A stretch of DNA of 12,967 nt from positions 1-12,967 of the forward strand of contig JAGZLX010000047.1 of assembly GCA_018364485.1 (NCBI GenBank), written 5' to 3'. Position 1 is the stretch's first letter; each line of letters opens with the position of its first letter. This document shows positions 5,513 to 12,481 of the stretch, one piece after another. Both the position numbers and the translations under genes were made by a program. Below the pieces are notes generated by a model, which did no database searches, had not been told where the DNA came from, and saw only the letters and a list, made by a program, of their open reading frames with translations. Source of the DNA: Granulicatella adiacens (GTDB lineage: Bacteria; Bacillota; Bacilli; Lactobacillales; Aerococcaceae).

Positions 5513-7198
5513 ATGGCAACTATGAAAACTATTACGGCTCAAGATTTCCGCGCAATGGTGGAAATCGGTGAAATGCGTTTATCTGAAAATGCAGAATTCG
5601 TAAACTCATTAAACGTATTCCCAGTACCAGATGGAGACACAGGGACAAACATGATGCTCTCATTCAAATCTGGTGCGGAACGTGTTGCAAACTCTACAGC
5701 AACAACTGTAGGTGATTTAGCACAAGATTTAGCAAAAGGATTATTAATGGGTGCTCGTGGGAACTCAGGGGTTATCTTATCTCAATTATTCCGTGGTTTC
5801 TCTAAAGCCGTTGTCGGTAAAGATGAAATCACTGGTGAAGAATTAGCGCAAGCATTTACGAACGGTGTGGAAACTGCTTATAAAGCGGTTATGAAACCTG
5901 TAGAAGGTACAATCCTTACTGTTGCTCGTGAATCAGCTAAACGTGGTGTACGTAAGTTAGAAACTTCAAACGACATCATCGAAGTAATGGGATCTGTTTT
6001 ACGTGGTGCTGAAAAAGCATTAGCGAAAACTCCAGATTTATTACCAGTATTAAAAGAAGTTGGCGTAGTGGACTCAGGTGGTCAAGGTCTTGTATTCATT
6101 TACAACGGATTCTTCGAAGCATTAACAGGGGAAGCAGTTCCTGTTCAATCATTACAAAGCAATAAAATCGATTTAACTTCAGTGGCTCACCACGAAGCAG
6201 GCGTTGACTACGAACACGTATCAACAGGCGACATCAAATTCGGTTACTGTACTGAAATCATGGTGAAAATCGGTGAAGGCGAAACAGTCGTAGATACATT
6301 CGACTACGATACTTTCCGTAACTACTTAAACGAACTTGGAGATTCTTTACTTGTAGTAGCTGACGATGAAATCATCAAAGTACACGTGCATACAGAACGT
6401 CCAGGTGAAGTGATGAACTACGGACAACGCTTCGGTTCATTAATGAAAGTGAAAGTGGACAACATGCGCTTGCAACACGAAGAAGTGTTAAAAACTGACT
6501 ACTCAGCAAAAGTAAAAGAAGCAGCGCAAAAACAAAAAGCGGAATACGGAATCGTAGCAGTTGCTGCAGGTGAAGGAATTCAAGAATTATTCAAGAGCAT
6601 GGGTGTAACGACAATCATAAATGGTGGTCAAACAATGAACCCAAGTACAGAAGATATTCTTCAAGCGGTAAAAGAAGCGCATGCTGAAAAAGTTATCGTA
6701 TTACCAAACAACAAAAACATTCAAATGGCTGCAAACCAAGCGGCTGAAGTATCAGAAGATGCTGCAGTTGCCGTTGTTGCAACTCGTACGATTTCAGAAG
6801 GGTTAGCTTCATTATTAGCCTTCAATCCAGAAGCAAGCTTAGAAGATAACCAAGCTGCAATGAGCGAACAAATGGCTCTTGTATCAAGTGGTCAAATTAC
6901 AAACGCTGTTCGTGATACAAACATTGATGGCGTTGAAATCAAAACAGACGACTTCATGGGGATTGTAGATGGCAAGATTTTAGTAAGTATTGCGGACCGT
7001 AAGGAAGCAACTCTTGCGACAATCGATAAAATGATCAACGACGATTCAGAGATCCTAACAATCATCTATGGTGAAGACGCAGAAGCAAGCGAAGTGGAAG
7101 AAATCACTGAAGCTGTAGAAGCGAAATACCCTGATGTAGAGGTTGAAGTCCATGAAGGAAACCAACCAGTATACACTTACTTATTATCTGTAGAATAA
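5513..7198 (+). CDS. fakA: Fatty acid kinase ATP-binding subunit, DAK2/DhaL domain protein (FakA/YloV-like)
   Basis: FakA supplies the ATP-binding kinase subunit that phosphorylates fatty acids held by a FakB (DegV-type) carrier, and the acyl-phosphates feed phospholipid synthesis. The 561 residues match the family. The N-terminal DhaL domain (about 1-205) has PDGDTGTNM (39-47) whose aspartates bind Mg-ATP, ARGNSGVILSQ (81-91) and VVDSGGQGL (185-193). A central domain starts near GYCTEIMVKIG, and a DegV-like C-terminal domain follows from about residue 340. The ATG at 5513 has AGGAGG (5494-5499) at a rather long 13-nt spacing. An alternative ATG three codons on is further away. No FakB gene is present here. 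PlsX, which makes or exchanges acyl-phosphate, lies downstream, so both ends of the pathway are in one locus. Confidence 0.93.
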   Translation: MATMKTITAQDFRAMVEIGEMRLSENAEFVNSLNVFPVPDGDTGTNMMLSFKSGAERVANSTATTVGDLAQDLAKGLLMGARGNSGVILSQLFRGFSKAVVGKDEITGEELAQAFTNGVETAYKAVMKPVEGTILTVARESAKRGVRKLETSNDIIEVMGSVLRGAEKALAKTPDLLPVLKEVGVVDSGGQGLVFIYNGFFEALTGEAVPVQSLQSNKIDLTSVAHHEAGVDYEHVSTGDIKFGYCTEIMVKIGEGETVVDTFDYDTFRNYLNELGDSLLVVADDEIIKVHVHTERPGEVMNYGQRFGSLMKVKVDNMRLQHEEVLKTDYSAKVKEAAQKQKAEYGIVAVAAGEGIQELFKSMGVTTIINGGQTMNPSTEDILQAVKEAHAEKVIVLPNNKNIQMAANQAAEVSEDAAVAVVATRTISEGLASLLAFNPEASLEDNQAAMSEQMALVSSGQITNAVRDTNIDGVEIKTDDFMGIVDGKILVSIADRKEATLATIDKMINDDSEILTIIYGEDAEASEVEEITEAVEAKYPDVEVEVHEGNQPVYTYLLSVE

Positions 7199-7210
7199 TA
7201 AATTTAAAAT

Positions 7211-7404
7211 AATCGAAAGACTTCGAATCCTTACGGATTCCTCTATAATAACTGTAATGGGGTACCGGTTCGAGCCGAAGTCTCTCACCTTTAAAGCCTC
7301 AAAGCTGGAGTAAGGAATAAATTCCTAACTCCAGCTTTTTCGCATTTAATACCATTCCCCATTACTGTTATTATAGAATCCGTAAGTTTCTCCGTCTTTC
7401 GATT
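7211..7404 (-). repeat. Long hairpin element B (conserved core on minus strand)
   Basis: Arms run inward: 7211-7221 with 7394-7404 (11 bp perfect), 7231-7240 with 7376-7385 (10 bp perfect) and 7244-7262 with 7357-7375 (19 positions, one mismatch). Read on the minus strand, the core (7352 to 7261) begins GTATTAAATGCGAA. Hairpin 1 is next (7338-7328 with 7311-7301, 11 bp, then an A-A mismatch and a 6-bp inner stem). Then come GAGGCT, hairpin 2 (GAG/CTC, loop ACTTCGG) and CCGGTACC. This is the order and length of elements A and C, in the opposite orientation. It begins 12 nt after the fakA-like stop codon. Confidence 0.85.
7301..7340 (+). terminator. Probable terminator of the fakA-like operon, inside element B
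   Basis: AAAGCTGGAGT (7301-7311) pairs with ACTCCAGCTTT (7328-7338), and AGGAAT (7313-7318) pairs with ATTCCT (7321-7326). The stem runs into TTTTT (7336-7340) on the plus strand. This is the only U-tailed hairpin near the operon's end, so the element's internal hairpin 1 may serve as its terminator. Confidence 0.55.
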
Positions 7405-7645
7405 TTTCTCTTATGAATAAGTAAGTGTACTGGTTGGTTTTCATGCTCACATCAGGGGATTTCGCTGAGCAGCTGGCGCTTTCTAAATTTCTCTTGCTTC
7501 TGAGTCTTCACTCGCCTCGGAAGGGAAAATAGCGCACTGAGTGGGTGCTCCCTAGTTTTTTTAGTGCGGAAAGGTTCAACGAGGGAAGACTGCACTTTGT
7601 GGAATGCAGACAAAAACTTCTGGCACTGTAAGAGTTGAGGAGGGA
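7405..7645. other. Spacer between elements B and C, no gene recognised
   Basis: No ORF with a ribosome binding site is seen. Several short dyads occur: GCTCA/TGAGC (7445-7449 with 7466-7470), CTTCTGAG/CTCGGAAG (7497-7504 with 7516-7523, one G-U) inside GCGCT/AGCGC (7476-7480 with 7531-7535), and CGCACT/AGTGCG (7533-7538 with 7563-7568) around a T7 run. The base composition is less AT-rich than other intergenic regions here. A transcribed structured RNA is possible but unproven. Confidence 0.35.
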
Positions 7646-7901
7646 GGAAGGAAAATGAGGGAGGGAAGTGCCTTGAAATATTCCTGGGAAGCCTTTCGGA
7701 TTCTATATTCGCATGAATAGCGAGCGTACTCGATGCGAATTACTGATACTTGGAAAGAATTTCCTAGTATCAGTTTGAGGCTCGAGAGGAAAGGAGACTA
7801 TAGGCTCCTTCCGGTACAGCTATTCACGCGAATATGAAGATATCCGAAAGGATGAAAGGAATATTTAACAGATAAATACGCTTATCCCTCATTTTCCTTC
7901 C
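7646..7901 (+). repeat. Long hairpin element C (conserved core on plus strand)
   Basis: Arms run inward: 7646-7662 with 7885-7901 (17 bp perfect), 7676-7685 with 7857-7866 (10 bp), 7692-7701 with 7842-7851 (10 bp) and 7705-7721 with 7819-7835 (17 positions, one mismatch). The core (7726-7817) begins GTACTCGATGCGAATT. Hairpin 1 follows: ACTGATACT (7742-7750) with AGTATCAGT (7766-7774), a T-T mismatch, then GGAAA/TTTCC. Next come TTGAGGCTC, hairpin 2 (GGAA(A)GGAG with CTCCTTCC, loop ACTATAGG) and CCGGTAC. The right arm ends 2 nt before the TTGACG box of the recG promoter. Confidence 0.85.
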
Positions 7902-7903
7902 CC

Positions 7904-7933
7904 TTGACGATTAAACCGGACTTGAATTACACT
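7904..7933 (+). promoter_or_regulatory. Candidate promoter of recG-plsX
   Basis: TTGACG (7904-7909) and TACACT (7928-7933) are separated by 18 bp. The leader would be about 20 nt before the ATG at 7960. The -35 box lies immediately beside the outer arm of element C. Confidence 0.55.
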
Positions 7934-7959
7934 TATTAAAGTAGAAAGGATGTGATTGG

Positions 7960-10011
7960 ATGAATGAAGTCTTTCAAAGTGTGCAAGTCTTGCCAGGCGT
8001 TGGGCCAAAACGATTAGAACCATTAGCCGAACTGGGCATCGAAACAGTCTATGATTTGTTAACGCATTTCCCGTTTCGATATGAAGATATTCAAATTCGT
8101 GATGTCAATACCATCATGGACCAAGAGAAAGTCACGCTAAAAGGGCTTGTGGCGACACAACCGGTTGTCAGCTACTACGGCTTCAAGAAGAATCGGTTAG
8201 CGTTTCGCATGGCGATTGACCAGCAAGTCATCCAAGTTGCGTTCTTTAATCAGCCGTATTTAAAAGATAAAGTGGTTCAGGGCGAAGAGATTGCTATCTA
8301 CGGAAAATGGGATGCAAAGCGAACAACTCTGATGGGGATGAAAATCTTATCGAACCGAAACGTGGAAGACGAAGAAGGCGACCAAGTCGAGGCGGTTTAT
8401 CGCACGAATAAATCGTTGAAGCAGGCGACGATATTGAAACTCGTTCATACGGCGATGGATCGTTTTGAAGATAAAATTCCAGAAGTATTGCCAGAAGAGT
8501 TGACGGTGTCGCACCACTTGATGGGGCATCGGGATGCTGTACGAGCAATGCATTTTCCAAAAGATGAACTAGAAAGACAGAGTGCGCAATATCAGCTCGT
8601 CTACCAGGAGCTCTTCTTATATCAACTGCGCTTGCAATGGATGCGTCAGAAACGTCATCAGCAAACAAAAGGGCAAGCGGTGCTGTATGATAATGCTCAG
8701 TTGAAGGCCTTTATTCAGACGTTGCCGTTTGAACTGACAGATGGGCAAAAGAAAGTCGTGAATGAGATTTGCTTTGACCTGCGTGCGCCTTATGAGATGA
8801 ATCGTCTCTTGCAAGGGGATGTAGGGAGCGGGAAGACGATTGTGGCGACGATTGCCATGGTCGCAACGGCTCTAACAGGTAAGCAAGCAGCGCTCATGGT
8901 TCCTACAGAAATCTTGGCGGAACAACATATGCTGACGATTGAAAAATTGATTCAAGGAACACCGTTGAAAGCAGTGTTGTTAACGGGAAGTATGAATCGT
9001 TCACAGAAGAAGCGAAAAGAGTTACTCGCTCAAATTGAGAGTGGAGAGGCAAACCTGATTATCGGGACTCATGCCTTATTCCAACAAGATGTGAACTTTA
9101 AAGACTTGGCCTTTGTCGTTATTGACGAGCAACATCGCTTCGGGGTGCAACAACGTCAGGCACTCGCTGGAAAAGGAGCGGGTGTGAACGTGCTTCAAAT
9201 GACGGCAACACCGATTCCTCGTACGCTTGCGATTACGGCTTTTGGGGAAATGGACACCTCGATTTTGAGTGAAATTCCTCGTGGCCGTCAGCCTATTAAA
9301 ACATCTTGGGTTCGCGAGCAGGAAATAGAACAGATTTTCAATTTCGTGGAACGTCAAATTCAAGAAGGGCGACAAGCATATATGATTTCGCCACTGATTG
9401 AAGAGTCGGAACATCTCGATGTGCAAAACGCTGAAGAGATTTACCGCATGATTTCAGCGCATTTCTCAGACCGCGTGAAAGTGGGACTCCTGCACGGGAA
9501 GATGCCGGCTGAAGAAAAAGAAGCGGTGATGGCGGACTTTAAAGCCAACAAGCTACAAGTACTCGTCTCCACAACGGTGATTGAAGTTGGGGTGGACGTG
9601 CCGAATGCCACAGTGATGGTGATTTTAGATGCGGACCGCTTCGGGTTAGCGCAGCTGCACCAGTTACGTGGACGTGTCGGTCGTGGACAACATGCCTCAA
9701 GCTGTATTTTGGTGGCGAGTCCAAAGACCGAAAACGGGAAAGAGCGCATGCGCATTATGTGCGAGTCGACGGACGGATTTTATCTCAGTCAAAAAGACTT
9801 GGAGCTCCGTGGTTCTGGGGATGTATTTGGGATCAAACAGTCCGGTATTCCAGACTTTAAGATTGCCGATTTAATACGAGATTATGATATACTAGAACAA
9901 GCACGTAAAGATGCAATCCTTTATGCCTCGGAAGATCCAGCAGGAGAAAAAGACGAGACAAAACGCATGAAGGCATTTATCGAACAAACAACGAAAGAAA
10001 TCAATGGATAA
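7960..10011 (+). CDS. recG: ATP-dependent DNA helicase RecG
   Basis: RecG is a double-stranded DNA translocase that remodels stalled replication forks and branch-migrates Holliday junctions. The 683 residues are full length. The N-terminal wedge/OB region (about 1-250) includes the LPGVGPKR helix-hairpin-helix-like start (11-18). The helicase motifs follow in order: Walker A GDVGSGKT (286-293), the DEQH box (389-392), TATPIPRT (415-422), then in the second RecA domain STTVIEVGVDVPNAT and QLRGRVGRG. The C-terminal part has the RecG-typical DLELRGSGDVFG segment. The ATG is preceded by AAAGGA (7945-7950) with 9-nt spacing. plsX follows after 36 bp on the same strand, the Bacillus order without fapR between them. 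Confidence 0.97.
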   Translation: MNEVFQSVQVLPGVGPKRLEPLAELGIETVYDLLTHFPFRYEDIQIRDVNTIMDQEKVTLKGLVATQPVVSYYGFKKNRLAFRMAIDQQVIQVAFFNQPYLKDKVVQGEEIAIYGKWDAKRTTLMGMKILSNRNVEDEEGDQVEAVYRTNKSLKQATILKLVHTAMDRFEDKIPEVLPEELTVSHHLMGHRDAVRAMHFPKDELERQSAQYQLVYQELFLYQLRLQWMRQKRHQQTKGQAVLYDNAQLKAFIQTLPFELTDGQKKVVNEICFDLRAPYEMNRLLQGDVGSGKTIVATIAMVATALTGKQAALMVPTEILAEQHMLTIEKLIQGTPLKAVLLTGSMNRSQKKRKELLAQIESGEANLIIGTHALFQQDVNFKDLAFVVIDEQHRFGVQQRQALAGKGAGVNVLQMTATPIPRTLAITAFGEMDTSILSEIPRGRQPIKTSWVREQEIEQIFNFVERQIQEGRQAYMISPLIEESEHLDVQNAEEIYRMISAHFSDRVKVGLLHGKMPAEEKEAVMADFKANKLQVLVSTTVIEVGVDVPNATVMVILDADRFGLAQLHQLRGRVGRGQHASSCILVASPKTENGKERMRIMCESTDGFYLSQKDLELRGSGDVFGIKQSGIPDFKIADLIRDYDILEQARKDAILYASEDPAGEKDETKRMKAFIEQTTKEING

Positions 10012-10047
10012 CTTCACAGCCACGTGGCTAGAAGAGGAGGAACAACA

Positions 10048-11055
10048 ATGGTAAGAATTGCAATTGACGCGATGGGTGGAGATAACGCTCCTAAAGAAAT
10101 CGTCCAAGGGGTCGTCCTTGCAGCAAAGGAAATGCCAACTGTCGAGTTTCAATTATACGGAGACGAAGCAAAAGTGAACACATGCTTGGAGGAATCCCTT
10201 CCAAATATTCGCGTGATTCACTGTTCAGAAAAAATCAACTCTGATGACGAACCAGTTAAAGCGATTCGTTCGAAGAAAGACGCTTCAATGGTCGTTGCAG
10301 CTAAAGCTGTGAAAGAAGGGAAAGCAGATGCGCTCTTCTCTTGCGGAAACACAGGGGCTCTTCTAACGGCTGGATTATTAGTGGTTGGCCGTATTAAAGG
10401 AATCGACCGTCCAGGATTAATGCCAGTGTTGCCTGTTCTTGGAAAAGAAAACCGTCAATTTATTATGATGGATGTAGGTGCAAACGCGGAATGTAAACCG
10501 AAAAACGTTCACCAATTCGGTATTCTTGGAAGTTATTATTCAAAATACGTTCTTGGTTACGAGAACCCAACAGTCGGCTTATTAAATAATGGAGCTGAAG
10601 AAGGAAAAGGGAACGAACTCGCAAAAGAAGTTTACGGACTCTTAAAAGAAGACGACAGCTTAAACTTCGTAGGAAACGTGGAAGCTCGTGACATCTTAAC
10701 AGGTGCTGCGGATGTGGTTGTAACAGACGGATTTACAGGAAACGCGGTCCTCAAGACCATCGAAGGAACAGCGCTTGCGATGATGGGACTTCTAAAAGAA
10801 GGCATCAAAGGGCAAGGAATCCAAGGAAAACTTGGAGCGCTCTTACTCAAGAATACGTTCTATGGATTAAAGAATACATTGGACTACTCTCAATTCGGGG
10901 GTGCGGTGCTCTTTGGTCTTAAAGGAGCAGTCGTGAAATCACACGGTTCTTCAAAATCAGATAGCGTGTACCATGCGATGAAACAAATCGATACGATTGT
11001 ATCAAGTGGAGTCATCAACGACTTAGTCGCTCACTTTGAACAAACAGTGGAATAA
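10048..11055 (+). CDS. plsX: Phosphate acyltransferase PlsX
   Basis: PlsX converts acyl-ACP and phosphate to acyl-phosphate, the donor PlsY uses to start phospholipid synthesis, and acts at the inner face of the membrane. From the start chosen here it has 335 residues, a usual length. It starts MVRIAIDAMGGDNAP and carries SCGNTGA (98-104), MMDVGANAECKP and DGFTGNAVLK. I chose ATG 10048 because AGGAGG (10035-10040) lies 7 nt upstream; a GTG at 10024 would place that site inside the coding region and add eight unconserved residues. It is probably co-transcribed with recG. In relatives fabD, fabG and acpP follow; here a terminator and foreign genes do. Confidence 0.96.
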   Translation: MVRIAIDAMGGDNAPKEIVQGVVLAAKEMPTVEFQLYGDEAKVNTCLEESLPNIRVIHCSEKINSDDEPVKAIRSKKDASMVVAAKAVKEGKADALFSCGNTGALLTAGLLVVGRIKGIDRPGLMPVLPVLGKENRQFIMMDVGANAECKPKNVHQFGILGSYYSKYVLGYENPTVGLLNNGAEEGKGNELAKEVYGLLKEDDSLNFVGNVEARDILTGAADVVVTDGFTGNAVLKTIEGTALAMMGLLKEGIKGQGIQGKLGALLLKNTFYGLKNTLDYSQFGGAVLFGLKGAVVKSHGSSKSDSVYHAMKQIDTIVSSGVINDLVAHFEQTVE

Positions 11056-11057
11056 AG

Positions 11058-11087
11058 AAAAAAACCAGGGGCAACCCTGGTTTTTTT
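11058..11087 (+). terminator. Terminator of plsX
   Basis: A perfect 13-bp stem (11058-11070 with 11075-11087) is capped by a GCAA tetraloop of the stable GNRA type and ends in seven T residues. It begins 3 nt after the plsX stop codon and closes the recG-plsX unit. Confidence 0.95.
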
Positions 11088-11099
11088 GTTTACACCATA

Positions 11100-11270
11100 T
11101 GTGTATGACTGACGCGGCATTGTTTTAGGCGTAGCCAACCCAGAATACACAGATTCCAAATTTAATAATAATGAAAAAGAGCCATTTGAACTATTGCCCC
11201 CATAATTGAGTAGTAGTGCCGTCAAAACGAAGTTGATTTCCATCAATAATTGTGTGGGATGCAACAGATT
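11100..11270. other. Intergenic stretch with possible decayed coding or insertion-sequence debris
   Basis: A plus-strand frame from about 11113 to 11205 reads GIVLGVANPEYTDSKF then ends in ELLPP and a stop, but a stop codon at 11110 and lack of a start make it incomplete. The minus strand also has a short codon-like stretch (IDGNQLRFDGTTTQLWGQ then stop, about 11261-11205). GTGTAT (11101-11106) pairs with ATACAC (11145-11150). AAAGAGCC ending at 11183 resembles one end of ISL3-type elements. None of this is conclusive. Confidence 0.25.
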
Positions 11271-11367
11271 ATCTTCACCGTTTTACTATTGTAGCAAGAT
11301 AGTTCTATTTTAGAGAAAAATTATGATTATGTAATAACTTTTCAGACCCCTTATACTAAAAATGCAT

Positions 11368-11396
11368 TTTTGTCCCTATATAGTTGATTTTGTCCC
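11368..11396 (+). repeat. Two direct repeats at the ietA-like promoter
   Basis: TTTTGTCCC occurs at 11368-11376 and 11388-11396, 20 bp apart start to start, about two helical turns. The second copy overlaps the -35 box. They are candidate binding sites for a regulator, possibly the downstream ATPase with its C-terminal helix-turn-helix-like tail. Confidence 0.55.
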
Positions 11397-11412
11397 ATAA
11401 AATTGTTATTAT
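11384..11412 (+). promoter_or_regulatory. Promoter of the ietA-ietS-like operon
   Basis: TTGATT (11384-11389) and TATTAT (11407-11412) are separated by 17 bp, and TGT before the -10 gives an extended -10. Transcription would start near 11419, leaving a very short leader containing AGGAGG (11419-11424) before the ATG at 11433. Confidence 0.7.
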
Positions 11413-11432
11413 ATTTTTAGGAGGACAGACAG

Positions 11433-12476
11433 ATGAAAAAAAAACAAGTGATAAACCTTATTAGATATTTTACAGAGGGTAATGCTTCTGGATTTAGAAC
11501 TGAAGCCTATGAGATAGCTAAAGCATTCGATAAAGTGGGAGATCATCAATTAGCAGAATATATTATAGCACTGCTTTCAGAAAACAATACATTTATTCCA
11601 CAAGTAAGTGAAGAAAAATTTGAATCACTAAGAAAAATTCAGTTGACAAATTTTAACCCTTTACCACTTCCAGAAGCGATATCTTCAGATATTATTGGGC
11701 TAGTGAACGCCGTACGACGAAATATTGGTGTAGATAAATTTCTTTTTGAAGGTGCACCTGGGACAGGGAAGACGGAGACAGTAAAGCAGATTGCTCGCTT
11801 GTTACAAAGAGAGCTATATGTTGTAGATTTTGAAACTATTATTGATAGTAAACTAGGTCAAACCGCAAAAAATATAGCTAATTTATTTAAAGAAATCAAT
11901 AGTTTTACACATCCTGAACAAACACTTATTTTGTTCGATGAAATTGATGCTATCGCATTAAACAGATTAGATAATAATGATCTTAGGGAGATGGGGCGTG
12001 CAACTACAGCAATATTAAAAGGGATGGATACGTTGCGAGATGGAATTGTTTTGATTGCAACTACTAATTTATTTAGTGCTTTTGATAAAGCTCTAATTCG
12101 AAGATTTGATGCAGTTATTAACTTTAATCGATATAGTCAAGAAGATTTGTTGGTTATTGCGGAGTCCATGATGTCAACTATTTTGAATGATTCAAAGCAC
12201 TCTGGTAAAAATGTGAGACTTTTCAAAAAGATAGTTGCTCTTTGTTCCCCAATTCCATATCCTGGGGAGCTTAAGAATATTTTGAAAAGTGCAGTCGCAT
12301 TCAGCAGCTTAACAGATAAGTTCGACTATTTACGGAGATTATTTTCAATTTTTTATAAACCTGTTGAGAATACAACCTTAAAAGAATTGAAGGAATTAGG
12401 TTTTACGGTAAGAGAAATTGAAATATTGACAGGAATATCTAAAAGCCAAACAGCTAGAGAATTAAAGGAGAATTGA
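11433..12476 (+). CDS. AAA+ ATPase, IetA-like (antitoxin/ATPase of an ATPase-subtilase pair)
   Basis: The 347-residue product has an N-terminal helical region (about 1-95) and one AAA+ module. Its motifs are Walker A GAPGTGKT (107-114), Walker B LILFDEID (165-172), sensor-1 IATTN (208-212), the arginine pair R223-R224 in LIRRFD, and PGEL (277-280) in the sensor-2 region. The C-terminal 30 residues (about 316-347, with TVREIEILTGISKSQTAREL) look like a helix-turn-helix. The next gene starts 6 bp after the stop codon. AAA+ ATPase plus subtilisin-like protease is the arrangement of IetA/IetS, described as a toxin-antitoxin-like stability module of an Agrobacterium Ti plasmid and later as a phage-defence system. 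In that model the ATPase restrains or directs the protease. Codon use is more AT-rich than in recG or plsX, which suggests acquisition by transfer. Family assignment is by motif and neighbour only. Confidence 0.8.
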   Translation: MKKKQVINLIRYFTEGNASGFRTEAYEIAKAFDKVGDHQLAEYIIALLSENNTFIPQVSEEKFESLRKIQLTNFNPLPLPEAISSDIIGLVNAVRRNIGVDKFLFEGAPGTGKTETVKQIARLLQRELYVVDFETIIDSKLGQTAKNIANLFKEINSFTHPEQTLILFDEIDAIALNRLDNNDLREMGRATTAILKGMDTLRDGIVLIATTNLFSAFDKALIRRFDAVINFNRYSQEDLLVIAESMMSTILNDSKHSGKNVRLFKKIVALCSPIPYPGELKNILKSAVAFSSLTDKFDYLRRLFSIFYKPVENTTLKELKELGFTVREIEILTGISKSQTARELKEN

Positions 12477-12481
12477 TATAG

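Noticed and set aside
4327..7901. Elements A-C considered as CRISPR, tRNA, rRNA or T-box structures
   Set aside because: There is no regular repeat-spacer array, no cloverleaf with CCA-adjacent acceptor and no T-box consensus; the elements are widely spaced and their arms differ.
8294..9755. Several minus-strand frames inside recG
   Set aside because: They are antisense shadows of a clear recG gene with intact helicase motifs, have no ribosome binding sites and show no recognisable domain.
11031..11264. Minus-strand frame of 77 codons
   Set aside because: It crosses the plsX terminator and the end of plsX on the opposite strand and lacks a ribosome binding site.
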